From positions 2,601,501 through 2,665,500 of the forward strand of contig NZ_CP039727.1 of the NCBI RefSeq assembly GCF_005154805.1: 64,000 bases of DNA. Reading direction: 5' to 3'. Positions within the stretch are counted from its first letter, which is position 1, and every line of letters begins with the position of its first letter. A program made the translations under genes and the position numbers. The notes under the pieces are model-generated. The model made no database searches and had not been told where the DNA came from. It worked only from the letters and a program-made list of their open reading frames with translations. Shown here one piece after another: positions 54,265 through 62,347 of this stretch. This DNA comes from Bacillus sp. S3 (lineage in GTDB: Bacteria; Bacillota; Bacilli; Bacillales; Cytobacillaceae).

Positions 54265-54498
54265 TTAAATGAAACTGTTTTTTGCGGTCCAGCTGTCACT
54301 CATGTCAGAATCGTATATATAGGAAATAGGGATAATCATCGGGACAAAATCACCATTTTGTTCACCATAGCCTTGGTTTCGTTTATAGGAAACGAACTGG
54401 TCAATAAACTGGTTTGGTCCCATATTCATCACGGAGCCATGATCGAATACATTGACCTTCAATGCCCCCAGATTGACAACCATCGGTGCAAAAATCAA
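54265..54498 (-). CDS. GerPA/GerPF-family spore germination protein, copy 3
   Basis: The 77-residue protein contains VVNLGALKVNVFDHGSVMNMGPNQFIDQF, the small beta-rich GerPA/PF pattern (hydrophobic strand, GSVxNxGP, alternating pattern). GerP proteins act in the inner coat and affect access of germinants to their receptors. TTG at 54498 follows GGGGTGAT. Third in a row of three paralogues on the same strand, away from any gerPB, PC, PD or PE genes. Confidence 0.78.
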   Translation of the reverse strand: MIFAPMVVNLGALKVNVFDHGSVMNMGPNQFIDQFVSYKRNQGYGEQNGDFVPMIIPISYIYDSDMSDSWTAKNSFI

Positions 54499-54520
54499 CT
54501 ATATCACCCCTAGAAAATCA

Positions 54521-54754
54521 TTAAATAATACTATTTTTCGCTGAATTACTATCTGATACATCAGGGTCTACAACCCATGAGATAGGGATGTTTACAGGGG
54601 ATAAATCACCGTTTTGTTCGCCCACGCCTTGGTTTCGTTTATAGGAAACAAACTGGTCAACAAATTGATTGGGTCCGAGATTAATGAACGAGGAATTATC
54701 CACTGCGTTTACCTTAAAACCTAAAAAATTGATCGCCATTGGTGCGATATTCAA
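54521..54754 (-). CDS. GerPA/GerPF-family spore germination protein, copy 2
   Basis: TTG at 54754 follows GGGAGTGAT; the GTG nine bases earlier lies inside that site. The product (77 residues, MNIAPMAINFLGFKVNAVDN) shares the segment QFVDQFVSYKRNQGVGEQNGD with the next copy, so copies 2 and 3 are close paralogues, probably a recent duplication. Confidence 0.78.
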   Translation of the reverse strand: MNIAPMAINFLGFKVNAVDNSSFINLGPNQFVDQFVSYKRNQGVGEQNGDLSPVNIPISWVVDPDVSDSNSAKNSII

Positions 54755-54766
54755 TACAATCACTCC

Positions 54767-55000
54767 CTACACCTGATTTATTTTTATCGAGGGGATATCG
54801 ATGATTTCTTCATCTAAAACAATGTGAATGGGAACAGCCGTAATAGATAAATCCCCAAATTGCTGGCCAAAGCCTTGGTTTTTTTTCCCGGCAACATTGA
54901 TTCCTTTTAAAAAGGCAGAGCCAACCGAAACGGCACTTTTATGATCTGGGCTGTTAATTTTCATACTGCCAATATTGACATTAGTTGGGATAAAAAACAT
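54767..55000 (-). CDS. GerPA/GerPF-family spore germination protein, copy 1
   Basis: The 77-residue protein (MFFIPTNVNIGSMKINSPDHKSAVSVGSAF) has the same pattern but is more distant than copies 2 and 3, with KKNQGFGQQFGD at the shared position. The ATG follows AAAGGAGATTAAC. It is the first gene of the cluster; the 12-bp gap to copy 2 indicates one transcript. Confidence 0.78.
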   Translation of the reverse strand: MFFIPTNVNIGSMKINSPDHKSAVSVGSAFLKGINVAGKKNQGFGQQFGDLSITAVPIHIVLDEEIIDIPSIKINQV

Positions 55001-55099
55001 GTTAATCTCCTTTCAAAAAAAGGCCGTTAGTAAGCATTTTTATTAATATATTCCTATGAACGGATATTAAGACCACACGCAAAACAACTGCCTATCAAT

Positions 55100-55131
55100 C
55101 AAAAAAAAAGAAAGTGGTGTAAACCACTTTC
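55100..55131 (-). terminator. Terminator of the SRAP gene
   Basis: On the reverse strand GAAAGTGGT pairs with ACCACTTTC around TTAC and runs into nine Ts. Confidence 0.85.
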
Positions 55132-55221
55132 GAAAGAAGGAAAACTTTTATGGGTAATAACATGATATGTCATAATTGGACGTGCATGTAGTGAACATGT
55201 CCATTTTGAAATAAAAGGGCG

Positions 55222-55899
55222 CTAACAAATTTTATTAATTAGCTCAATTGTATTATTTTTAGGCGAGTTAACTAAGGTTGAAACTTCATAGGTCTCCATT
55301 AAATGGTCGTCATACGGGACAAATAATGATTTTAATAGGGAGGGGTCTGGGGCTGACGGATTGAGCCATGTTTGTTCATCTTCAAGCTTTAAAATGACGG
55401 GCATCCGGTTGTGAATATCCTTCATCAAATCATTAGGGCCGGTTGTAATGACAGAACAGGTGTAAAGCGTTTTTCCATCCGGAGTCTTCCAACCCTCCCA
55501 AATTCCTGCCATGGCAAACATTTCATCTGACTTTAATTTGATTCGCATCGGTGTTTTGCTTTTATCCTCATGGCGCTTCCATTCATAGAAGCTATCCGCA
55601 ATGACAAGACAGCGCTTCTTTTTGAAAGCATTTCGAAAGCTCGGTTTTTCTGATAAGGTTTCGGCTCTGGCATTGATCATTTTATTGCCAATCGACACAT
55701 CCTTCGCCCATGGAGGAACTAAGCCCCATCTTAAAAATCCCATTCGATTTGACCTCCCGTCATTAATTACGGCAAGTACGGACTGGGAAGGGGCAATATT
55801 ATAGCTGGGGGAATAAAGCTCTTCCTCCATAAACGCTTGAATATCAAATCGATTGATGATTTCTTCAATGGTTGCTGTTAGCGTAAATCGGCCGCACAT
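55222..55899 (-). CDS. SRAP (YedK/HMCES) family abasic-site protein
   Basis: The 225-residue protein starts MCGRFTLTA, so Cys2 becomes the N-terminal nucleophile that links covalently to abasic DNA sites. Other family motifs are PSYNIAPSQSVLAVI, LRWGLVPPWAKD, NARAETLSEKPSFR, ADSFYEWKR and HNRMPVIL (catalytic Asn, Glu and His). YedK and HMCES shield abasic sites in single-stranded DNA. Start at 55899 is fixed by GAGGTGAAAA and the Cys2 requirement; a frame six codons longer would bury the cysteine. Confidence 0.93.
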   Translation of the reverse strand: MCGRFTLTATIEEIINRFDIQAFMEEELYSPSYNIAPSQSVLAVINDGRSNRMGFLRWGLVPPWAKDVSIGNKMINARAETLSEKPSFRNAFKKKRCLVIADSFYEWKRHEDKSKTPMRIKLKSDEMFAMAGIWEGWKTPDGKTLYTCSVITTGPNDLMKDIHNRMPVILKLEDEQTWLNPSAPDPSLLKSLFVPYDDHLMETYEVSTLVNSPKNNTIELINKIC

Positions 55900-55979
55900 A
55901 TTTTTCACCTCATCCATTTGTTACAATTATTTTAACAAAATTTTCTCCAAAACACATTTATCTATTTCCATAAGAGTGT

Positions 55980-56012
55980 GAAAAGAGGAGGCCCAGCAGG
56001 GGCTCCTCTTTG
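55980..56012 (-). terminator. Terminator of the trehalose operon
   Basis: On the reverse strand AAAGAGGAGCCCC pairs with GGGCCTCCTCTTTT with one unpaired base, ending in TTTTC. Confidence 0.8.
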
Positions 56013-56022
56013 GAAGTTTGTT

Positions 56023-56736
56023 TTAACGTGCTCTTCGGGCGAAGTCGACAAAACGGAATTTATCGGGTCTGTGCCGTGATTCTGTGTACTGAAAGAGGGT
56101 GGCATCGTCTAAGTACACTTGGTTTTTGATGACAACGACATTATGAAAACCTTCTAAATCCAAAAGCATACGGTCTTCATCGGTTGGCTCAGCCACGGTA
56201 ATTTCTTTTTTAGCAAAACTGATGGTCAAGTTCAACTCATTTTCCAGGTATTGGTAAATTGAGTCGGCACAAATCTCTTCTGTTAAAGAAGGGACGTACT
56301 TGTTCGCAAGAAAATCCTTATCTAAAATAATTTTTTCGCCGCCCATTTCTCTTGTACGAACGACCTTCCATACTTGATCTTTCCCGCCTAGCTGAAGCTG
56401 CTGCCGTATAAATCCATCAGGTTTAATTAACGAGAGTTCATTTACAATTGTTTTTGGTTTTTTGCCCATTTTACTTGCCAATTCTTTGAAGCTGACTAAG
56501 CCAGAAACAGGAAAATCAAATTTGCTGATGTCGATGACAATCGAACCTTTCCCTCTAACTTTTTGAATATAGCCATTTTGTGAGAGCAGATTTAATGCTT
56601 TGCGAATCGTTTCCCTCGAGGTATCGAACTGATCTTTTAATTCGTTCTCAGAGGGGAGAAGCGTCTGCGGCGTAATTTCGCCGCTTTTAATTTGCTCGAC
56701 TATGCAGTTATAAATGGTAAGGTATTTGTTTGTCAT
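56023..56736 (-). CDS. treR: Trehalose operon repressor TreR (GntR family)
   Basis: The 237-residue protein has a GntR winged helix (about 1-70: LLPSENELKDQFDTSRETIRKALNLLSQNGYIQKVRGKGSIV) and a UTRA effector domain (about 90-235) ending RHRPDKFRFVDFARR, as in TreR. TreR binds trehalose 6-phosphate and then leaves its operators. The gene lies 13 bp after treC as last gene of the operon, the B. subtilis treP-treA-treR order. Operators matching its known site are at 60105 and 60142. Confidence 0.93.
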   Translation of the reverse strand: MTNKYLTIYNCIVEQIKSGEITPQTLLPSENELKDQFDTSRETIRKALNLLSQNGYIQKVRGKGSIVIDISKFDFPVSGLVSFKELASKMGKKPKTIVNELSLIKPDGFIRQQLQLGGKDQVWKVVRTREMGGEKIILDKDFLANKYVPSLTEEICADSIYQYLENELNLTISFAKKEITVAEPTDEDRMLLDLEGFHNVVVIKNQVYLDDATLFQYTESRHRPDKFRFVDFARRAR

Positions 56737-56749
56737 AGAGATTCTCCGT

Positions 56750-58417
56750 TCATTTTTTCAAGTGGTACACGATGGATTCATAGGGCCGGAGAAGAATTTC
56801 TCTTCCTAACTGGGCAGAATCCTCATAGTTAGAGAGTAACATCTCGCTCGTAAAATCATCAAGGTTTAAATGTGGAAGGAGGATAACTGTATTCTCCTTA
56901 CCATAAAAATTGTTAATGATCAGTAATTTTTCTGAATCGGCGTTTCTGATAAAAGCAAAAATCTGTTCATCTTGATCTAGAATAAGCTCATAATCCCCAT
57001 TAGTAATGATATCATAGCTTTTTCTTAATTGAATTAACTTTTGATAGTGATAGAAAATGGAGTCTTGATCCTGTACAGCCGCTTCGGCATTAATTTTTTT
57101 ATAGTTTGCCGCCGTTTGAATCCAAGGGGTTCCGGTCGTAAAGCCGGCATTCCTGCTTGCATTCCATTGAATCGGAGTTCTTGAATTGTCACGGGATTTT
57201 TGTTTAAGTATGTCAAGAATCTCATGTTCCTGCATTCCTTCTTGCTTTTTGATGGTAAACATATTTAACGACTCAACGTCACGGTATTCCTCAATAGAGT
57301 TAAAGTTCGGGTTCGTCATCCCGAATTCCTCTCCCTGATAAATATAAGGCGTTCCCTGCATCATATGGAGGGCTGTGGCCAGCATTTTGGCAGATTCTTT
57401 GTGATACTCTTGGTCATCACCAAAACGGGAGACCACCCGCGGCTGATCATGATTACACCAGAAGAGGGCATTCCAGCCGCCGCCTTGATTCATTTCAACC
57501 TGCCACCTGGACAAAATATCTTTTAAAGCCTGAAAATCAAAATCAGCTTTTGTCCATTTATCTCCGTTTGGATAATCCACCTTCAAGTGATGGAAATTGA
57601 AGGTCATATTCAATTCCTCTTGCTCCGGATTGGTATAACGGATGCAATTATCAATCGAAGTAGAGGACATTTCACCAACGGTCATAATGTCATAGCGCGA
57701 GAAAACTTTCTCGTTCATTTCATGTAAAAACTCATGAATTCTCGGTCCGTCTGTATAAAATTTCCGTCCATCACTGTCATCTTGCGGGAATTGCCGGTCT
57801 TTTGAAATTAAATTAATGACGTCCAAACGGAAGCCATCGACACCTTTTTTCAGCCAAAAATGCATCATTTCGTATAATGCCGCACGGACTTTTTCATTTT
57901 CCCAGTTTAAATCAGCCTGTGTTACATCGAACAAATGCAGATAGTATTGTTCAGTTTTTTCATCGAACGCCCAAGCAGATCCGCCAAATTTAGATTCCCA
58001 GTTTGTCGGCGGCTCGCCGTTTTGGCCGTCCTTCCAAATATAGAAGTCGCGATAAGGATTGTCCTTAGAGGACTTTGCCTGTTGGAACCATTCATGTTCA
58101 GTTGATGTATGATTGATGACGATATCCATGATGATTTTTAGACCGCGTTTATGGGCTTCATCTAAAAGCAGGTCGAAGTCATCCATTGTGCCATAATCCT
58201 CATGAATCGAATAGTAATCGCTAATATCATAACCGTTATCACGCTGTGGAGATTTGTAAATAGGAGTAAGCCAAATGACATCTACTCCAAGTTCTTTTAT
58301 ATAGTCTAGTTTTTCAATAATCCCTTGTAGGTCGCCGGTCCCGTTTCCGGTTGTATCTTGAAAACTTTTTGGATAGATTTGATAAACAACCGCTTTTTTC
58401 CACCATGCTGTTGACAT
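56750..58417 (-). CDS. treC: Trehalose-6-phosphate hydrolase
   Basis: The 555-residue GH13 enzyme splits trehalose 6-phosphate into glucose and glucose 6-phosphate. Motifs are MDIVINHTSTEHEW (region I), GFRLDVINLI (nucleophile Asp), VGEMSS (acid/base Glu) and FWCNHDQPR (third Asp). A frame 27 codons longer at the N-terminus overlaps the treP-treC hairpin; ATG at 58417 with AGGTG gives the family start STAWWKKAVVYQIYPKSF. The B. subtilis name is treA. Second gene of the operon. Confidence 0.95.
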   Translation of the reverse strand: MSTAWWKKAVVYQIYPKSFQDTTGNGTGDLQGIIEKLDYIKELGVDVIWLTPIYKSPQRDNGYDISDYYSIHEDYGTMDDFDLLLDEAHKRGLKIIMDIVINHTSTEHEWFQQAKSSKDNPYRDFYIWKDGQNGEPPTNWESKFGGSAWAFDEKTEQYYLHLFDVTQADLNWENEKVRAALYEMMHFWLKKGVDGFRLDVINLISKDRQFPQDDSDGRKFYTDGPRIHEFLHEMNEKVFSRYDIMTVGEMSSTSIDNCIRYTNPEQEELNMTFNFHHLKVDYPNGDKWTKADFDFQALKDILSRWQVEMNQGGGWNALFWCNHDQPRVVSRFGDDQEYHKESAKMLATALHMMQGTPYIYQGEEFGMTNPNFNSIEEYRDVESLNMFTIKKQEGMQEHEILDILKQKSRDNSRTPIQWNASRNAGFTTGTPWIQTAANYKKINAEAAVQDQDSIFYHYQKLIQLRKSYDIITNGDYELILDQDEQIFAFIRNADSEKLLIINNFYGKENTVILLPHLNLDDFTSEMLLSNYEDSAQLGREILLRPYESIVYHLKK

Positions 58418-58459
58418 TTCAAACACCTGCCTATTTATTTTAAGTACTCTAATGTGGAA

Positions 58460-58484
58460 AAGGAGGGAGTGGGTCTCCCTCCTT
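58460..58484 (-). other. Intercistronic hairpin between treP and treC
   Basis: AAGGAGGGAG and CTCCCTCCTT form a perfect 10-bp stem around five bases in the 81-bp treP-treC gap. No T-run follows in the operon direction, so it may mark mRNA processing or protect the treP message rather than terminate. Confidence 0.6.
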
Positions 58485-58498
58485 GATGGAGTGTACAT

Positions 58499-59923
58499 TT
58501 ACTTTTTAAGTTTCAATTTTTTAACACCTGTTTTTGCAAAAATAGTCGTTAAGATGAATGGCACCACAATCGAAATCAACATACAGATTGCAAACATAGC
58601 CATATGTTTTGGCTGAATCGAAAGAATCCCAGGGAGACCGCCGACACCAATCGAGTTCGCCATTACACCGCTTGCAACCGATACAACGCCTGCAATCATA
58701 GAACCAATCATCGCTGCTAAGAATGGAAAGCCATATTTAAGGTTAATCCCAAACATAGCCGGCTCCGTTACCCCTAGGTAACATGAAATCGTCGCAGGAA
58801 TGGAAACTTGCTTTTCTTCTTCGTTTTTACGGTTGATAAAGATCATTGCTAGAACGGCTGAACCTTGCGCAATATTGGAAAGGGCAATCATTGGCCATAG
58901 GTTTGTTCCACCCAGTTCACTCATCAATTGAAGGTCAATTGCGTTTGTCATATGATGTAAACCAGTTATGACAAGTGGTGCATACGCAAATCCGAAGATA
59001 GCAGCGAATAACCAGCCAAATGCAGAAGTTAAGCTGGAATATACGACATGAGAGATTCCAGAACCAATAGACCAGCCAATAGGACCCAAAATAGTGTGGG
59101 CAATTAATACGGTTGGAACTAAGGCTAAAAATGGTACAACAATCATGGAAATGGAATTTGGTACGATTTTACGTAATCTGGTTTCTAGGAAGCCTAATAC
59201 GATTCCTGCTAAAATGGCAGGGATAACTTGGGCTTGATAGCCAATCATTTTAATTTGGGCAAAGCCAAAGTCCCACACTGGAATTTCCTTTGCACCTGCA
59301 ACGCCGTAAGCATTTAATAATTGCGGTGAAACTAAGGTGATACCAAGGACGATACCTAGTATTTGAGACGCACCCATTTTTTTCGCAACAGACCAGGTGA
59401 TCCCGACAGGAAGGAAGTGGAATATCGCTTCACCAATCAGCCATAGGAAGGCGTGAACACCGGCCCAGAATTGTGAAACTTCGACGATCGTCTTTGTGCC
59501 GTCATCCAATAGCTTAATATCACCGATTACATTTCGGAAACCAAGGATTAAACCACCGACAACAAGTGCTGGAATTAATGGAGTGAAGATTTCAGCCAGG
59601 TGACCCATCATGCGCTGAAGCCAGTTCTGATTTTGCTTAGCTGCAACTTTAGCTTCTTCTTTTGACGTACCATCTACACCGGCAATTTTGACAAATTCAT
59701 TATAAAAGCTTGATACTTCATTCCCAATGATGACTTGGAATTGACCTGCTTGGGTAAATGTACCCTTTACGAGTTTCATCGACTCAATTTCTTTTATATT
59801 TGCTTTGTTTGGATCATTTAAAACAAATCTCATTCTTGTGACACAGTGGGTCACGGCTGCGATGTTTTCCTTACCACCAATATGTTCCAGTAGGTCTTTT
59901 GAAGGATCTGTATACTTGGACAT
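58499..59923 (-). CDS. treP: PTS trehalose transporter EIIBC
   Basis: The 474-residue protein has an EIIB domain (about 1-85) with the phosphorylated Cys in AAVTHCVTRMRF, then about ten helices of EIIC (about 105-470) with the family motif IHNRKNEEE-type loop and GVTEPAMFGINLKYGFPFLAAM. It imports and phosphorylates trehalose; no EIIA is attached, so a glucose-type EIIA must serve it. ATG at 59923 follows GGGGGAAAG. First gene of the operon, about 200 nt downstream of the promoter. Confidence 0.95.
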   Translation of the reverse strand: MSKYTDPSKDLLEHIGGKENIAAVTHCVTRMRFVLNDPNKANIKEIESMKLVKGTFTQAGQFQVIIGNEVSSFYNEFVKIAGVDGTSKEEAKVAAKQNQNWLQRMMGHLAEIFTPLIPALVVGGLILGFRNVIGDIKLLDDGTKTIVEVSQFWAGVHAFLWLIGEAIFHFLPVGITWSVAKKMGASQILGIVLGITLVSPQLLNAYGVAGAKEIPVWDFGFAQIKMIGYQAQVIPAILAGIVLGFLETRLRKIVPNSISMIVVPFLALVPTVLIAHTILGPIGWSIGSGISHVVYSSLTSAFGWLFAAIFGFAYAPLVITGLHHMTNAIDLQLMSELGGTNLWPMIALSNIAQGSAVLAMIFINRKNEEEKQVSIPATISCYLGVTEPAMFGINLKYGFPFLAAMIGSMIAGVVSVASGVMANSIGVGGLPGILSIQPKHMAMFAICMLISIVVPFILTTIFAKTGVKKLKLKK

Positions 59924-60077
59924 GTTTCTTTCCCCCTATAATGGGATTACTCCCGGTTTTTAGCCGATAGGAAAGTAAAACTTTCCCATTAGGCATAAGT
60001 GCAACTAAGCGTCTGTCTTCACCCTAACGGGCTAGCCAATCAGCAAGTTTTCTTTATCTAATTTTTATATACAGCTA

Positions 60078-60091
60078 TGGGCACGTTTTCA
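60078..60091 (-). promoter_or_regulatory. cre-like site in the treP leader
   Basis: On the reverse strand TGAAAACGTGCCCA fits the CcpA consensus TGWAAACGNTNNCA with one mismatch. It lies downstream of the promoter, where a bound CcpA would act as a roadblock. Confidence 0.55.
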
Positions 60092-60104
60092 TTTGAAACG
60101 GGTG

Positions 60105-60118
60105 CTTGTATATACAAG
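60105..60118. promoter_or_regulatory. TreR operator 1
   Basis: CTTGTATATACAAG is a perfect palindrome and matches the known TreR site of B. subtilis. It lies just downstream of the expected transcription start. Confidence 0.85.
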
Positions 60119-60134
60119 TTTTGGTTACGGTTTC

Positions 60135-60163
60135 ATTTTAACTTGTATATACATGTATGTCAA
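60135..60163 (-). promoter_or_regulatory. treP promoter with TreR operator 2 in the spacer
   Basis: Reverse strand: TTGACA (60163-60158), 17 bp, TAAAAT (60140-60135). The spacer contains CTTGTATATACATG (60142-60155 on the forward strand), a second TreR site with one change. Repressor bound there blocks polymerase directly; two sites 37 bp apart could be bridged. Confidence 0.8.
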
Positions 60164-60269
60164 CCAAGAAATATTTATTCTTTTGTTTTGGGGAATTCCT
60201 ATGACCTTTTCAATTCAAGTTTGTTCCTATGTCTTTCGAACCACTTTTTCCCTTTACAGCTTTAAACTA

Positions 60270-60406
60270 TTGAATGAATTTTGAAAAGGTGCTAAAATGG
60301 GAATGTTTAAATTCTTCTGAGTTTAGACCTCCTAATTGTGGGAACCTAGCCTGGACCGCTAAGTTCTCGTTTAAACCTTTGAATCGTATTCAAAGGTTCT
60401 TTTTTT
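60270..60406 (+). ncRNA. Candidate small RNA, convergent direction to treP
   Basis: TTGAAT (60270-60275), 17-bp spacer and TAAAAT (60293-60298) form a good sigma-A promoter. The RNA from about 60305 holds ACCTCCT (60327-60333), able to pair with ribosome sites, and a stem GGGAAC-C-TAGC / GCTA-A-GTTCTC (60340-60368) with loop CTGGACC. It ends at a perfect 10-bp terminator (60374-60383 with 60389-60398) and a T-run. No open frame with a ribosome site is inside. Its identity is unknown to me. Confidence 0.6.
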
Positions 60407-60456
60407 GAAAAAAGACAATGTACGATAAAGTACAAGTTATTATGATAATAGACAGG

Positions 60457-60493
60457 AAAAAGGAGGCCAAATCAGATACCGGCCTCCTTTTTT
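60457..60493. terminator. Bidirectional terminator
   Basis: AAAAAGGAGGCC (60457-60468) pairs with GGCCTCCTTTTT (60481-60492), 12 bp without mismatch. It ends the M14 gene on the reverse strand. The rest of 59924-60556 holds the tre regulatory sites and the sRNA candidate. Confidence 0.9.
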
Positions 60494-60556
60494 AGTGATA
60501 TAAGATTTTCATGTTTCGGCTTTGAGAATTGTCCAGCGCGCTTGCGCTTTTCTTTT

Positions 60557-61747
60557 CTACAAATATAGTCCTGCTAAGAATATACCTAGTGTTTTTTGAT
60601 AGATTTCATCAAATTGTGAGATTGGAAGGGGATTGACGCCTCTGCCAATCTCAACGGTAAAGCCCGGCCGCCGCCAGTCCTGGATAAACCAGTCCTTGAA
60701 ACCAGCATAACTTTCAATTGTTTTGACTGGCTCGTAGCCACTGACCCTGCTAAATTCTTTCACGATGACTTCAGATTCCGGTGGTTCGGCATTTTCAAAC
60801 CCCCAATAAATCACTTCACCCTGTGTATGGAAGGCTAGTACTCTCGTAAAATCTCGTTTTTTTGTCAGTTCGGCCATAGCGATTGCTTCGGGCTCGGATA
60901 ATGGCTTTTCGCCGCCATAATCCCTTGGGCCCGGCTTGTCGGGGTTTCTCGCTTTCTCTAATTCCCATTTCGCCGGAAATTGGTCATTCAGGTCGACACC
61001 TCTTATATTTGCCTTCCATCCTGAAAAGTCCATGCTGCCTTTATTGTATTCAACTACTCGCTGTTTCCATGGTTCATTGGCAGGAGGTCCATGTAAGACT
61101 AGATCCACTCCATCGGGATTTACCATTGGGACAATTGATAATGTGTTTTGCTGATAAATAGGAAAGGTGGATAGACCGCGAATAGTATTTTGATTTGTTA
61201 AAGAAAGTAAATAGTCATTTATAAAGGTCATGAGGACGGGTGTGGTAATCCATTCATTCGCATGAAATGAAGCGTTATAATGAACCTTTTTACCACCGGT
61301 ACCAATGAGGATTTCTGAAATGGTTTTTCCTAAAACTGTATTCCCTATTGTAGAGACTTGCAAAAACGGATAGACTGCCTGCAGCCGTTTGATATCATTC
61401 AGCAACAATTTGTAATCGTAGTTTTGTCCGCCATGCACTAATCTCCATGTAATCCGGAGTGGAACTTTAATGATCTGGCCTGTCTTCAAATTATTTGGGT
61501 TTATGTTAGGGTTAACCAAAAGAATCGCTTCAAGTGGAAGATGGCGATTTTGGGCGATTTTCCATAATGTGTCACCATGGCGAATCTGGTATTCTTGGGC
61601 AACAAACCCGGGAATCCGTACCTGCTGTCCAATGTTGAGGCTGTTCACTTGAATCATTCGATTCGAATCAATGATAAGCTGTAAATTGATTTTAAATAAT
61701 TGACTGTAATGCCATAAAGAATCCCCGCGCCTAACAAAAATATCCAT
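60557..61747 (-). CDS. LysM-M14 gamma-D-glutamyl-diamino acid endopeptidase
   Basis: The 396-residue protein has two LysM domains (about 2-47 starting IFVRRGDSLWHYS; about 52-98 starting YQIRHGDTLWKIA) and a zinc carboxypeptidase domain (about 110-390). Zinc ligands are in ASFHANEW (His and Glu) and SIVPMVNPDG; RGVDLNDQFP follows, and the catalytic Glu is in TVEIGRGVNPLP. The layout equals B. subtilis YqgT and Endopeptidase I of L. sphaericus, which cut gamma-D-Glu-mDAP bonds in spore-related peptidoglycan. ATG at 61747 follows AGGAGG. Confidence 0.92.
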   Translation of the reverse strand: MDIFVRRGDSLWHYSQLFKINLQLIIDSNRMIQVNSLNIGQQVRIPGFVAQEYQIRHGDTLWKIAQNRHLPLEAILLVNPNINPNNLKTGQIIKVPLRITWRLVHGGQNYDYKLLLNDIKRLQAVYPFLQVSTIGNTVLGKTISEILIGTGGKKVHYNASFHANEWITTPVLMTFINDYLLSLTNQNTIRGLSTFPIYQQNTLSIVPMVNPDGVDLVLHGPPANEPWKQRVVEYNKGSMDFSGWKANIRGVDLNDQFPAKWELEKARNPDKPGPRDYGGEKPLSEPEAIAMAELTKKRDFTRVLAFHTQGEVIYWGFENAEPPESEVIVKEFSRVSGYEPVKTIESYAGFKDWFIQDWRRPGFTVEIGRGVNPLPISQFDEIYQKTLGIFLAGLYL

Positions 61748-61822
61748 TTTTTTCCTCCTGGCTGAGTAAAATAGTATTACTAAAAAGGTATGCAAAAGGG
61801 AATAAATTATTAGTTGGTAGGT

Positions 61823-62215
61823 TTATTCTAAGAATCTGTTTTTCCATTCCGGGGATGGGAGGAGGCAGGTTTCTTTTTTTCCGAACCATTTATAGCGGTT
61901 TTTCGCAATGATATTGTAAAGGGTGTCGCGAATAATTGGAGGGATAATGAAGAAAATCGATACCAGCTTCCAAGCTCCATTTAATTGTTTTCCAACACGT
62001 AAAGCTGCACTTGATTTCATATGAATTTTTTCATTCTCAATGAAAATAAAACTGTTTAGGTTTGTCTTTAGACCATATTTTTCTAATAACTCTTGACCGG
62101 ATTGTCCTTGGAGAGAGGCAAATTTAAATTTCGCCTTAGGATCCCTCTTAATAATAAATTGCACGCTGCTATTGCAAAGATTACAAATTCCATCAAATAA
62201 AATTATCCGTTCCAC
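61823..62215 (-). CDS. yuxK: DCC-family thiol oxidoreductase-like protein (YuxK-like)
   Basis: The 130-residue protein has the family motif DGICNLCNSSVQF near the N-terminus (Asp, Cys-x2-Cys) and a downstream KYGLKTNLNSFIFIENEKIHMKSSAALRVGK strand-helix typical of DCC (DUF393). YuxK-like proteins have an uncertain role; the CxxC resembles a thiol-disulfide exchange centre. The gene is divergent from the nitronate monooxygenase gene. Confidence 0.88.
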   Translation of the reverse strand: MERIILFDGICNLCNSSVQFIIKRDPKAKFKFASLQGQSGQELLEKYGLKTNLNSFIFIENEKIHMKSSAALRVGKQLNGAWKLVSIFFIIPPIIRDTLYNIIAKNRYKWFGKKETCLLPSPEWKNRFLE

Positions 62216-62347
62216 ACTATCACCAGCTTTTTCAGTAAGTTATCCTTTATTTAAAATTATTGCATTGTCAAAACTTAATTACAATAAATGATGATTGAAG
62301 AAAGTCTCAATTTTATAAATTATAACAACGAATGGGGAGTGAAAAGC

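Noticed and set aside
60077-60284. Forward reading frames across the tre control region
   Set aside because: They cover promoter, operators and cre-like sites, have no ribosome site and repetitive AT-rich translation.
60525-60550. TTGTCCAGCGCGCTTGCGC segment, possible Bacillus repeat remnant
   Set aside because: Too short and degenerate to assign; single copy in the window.
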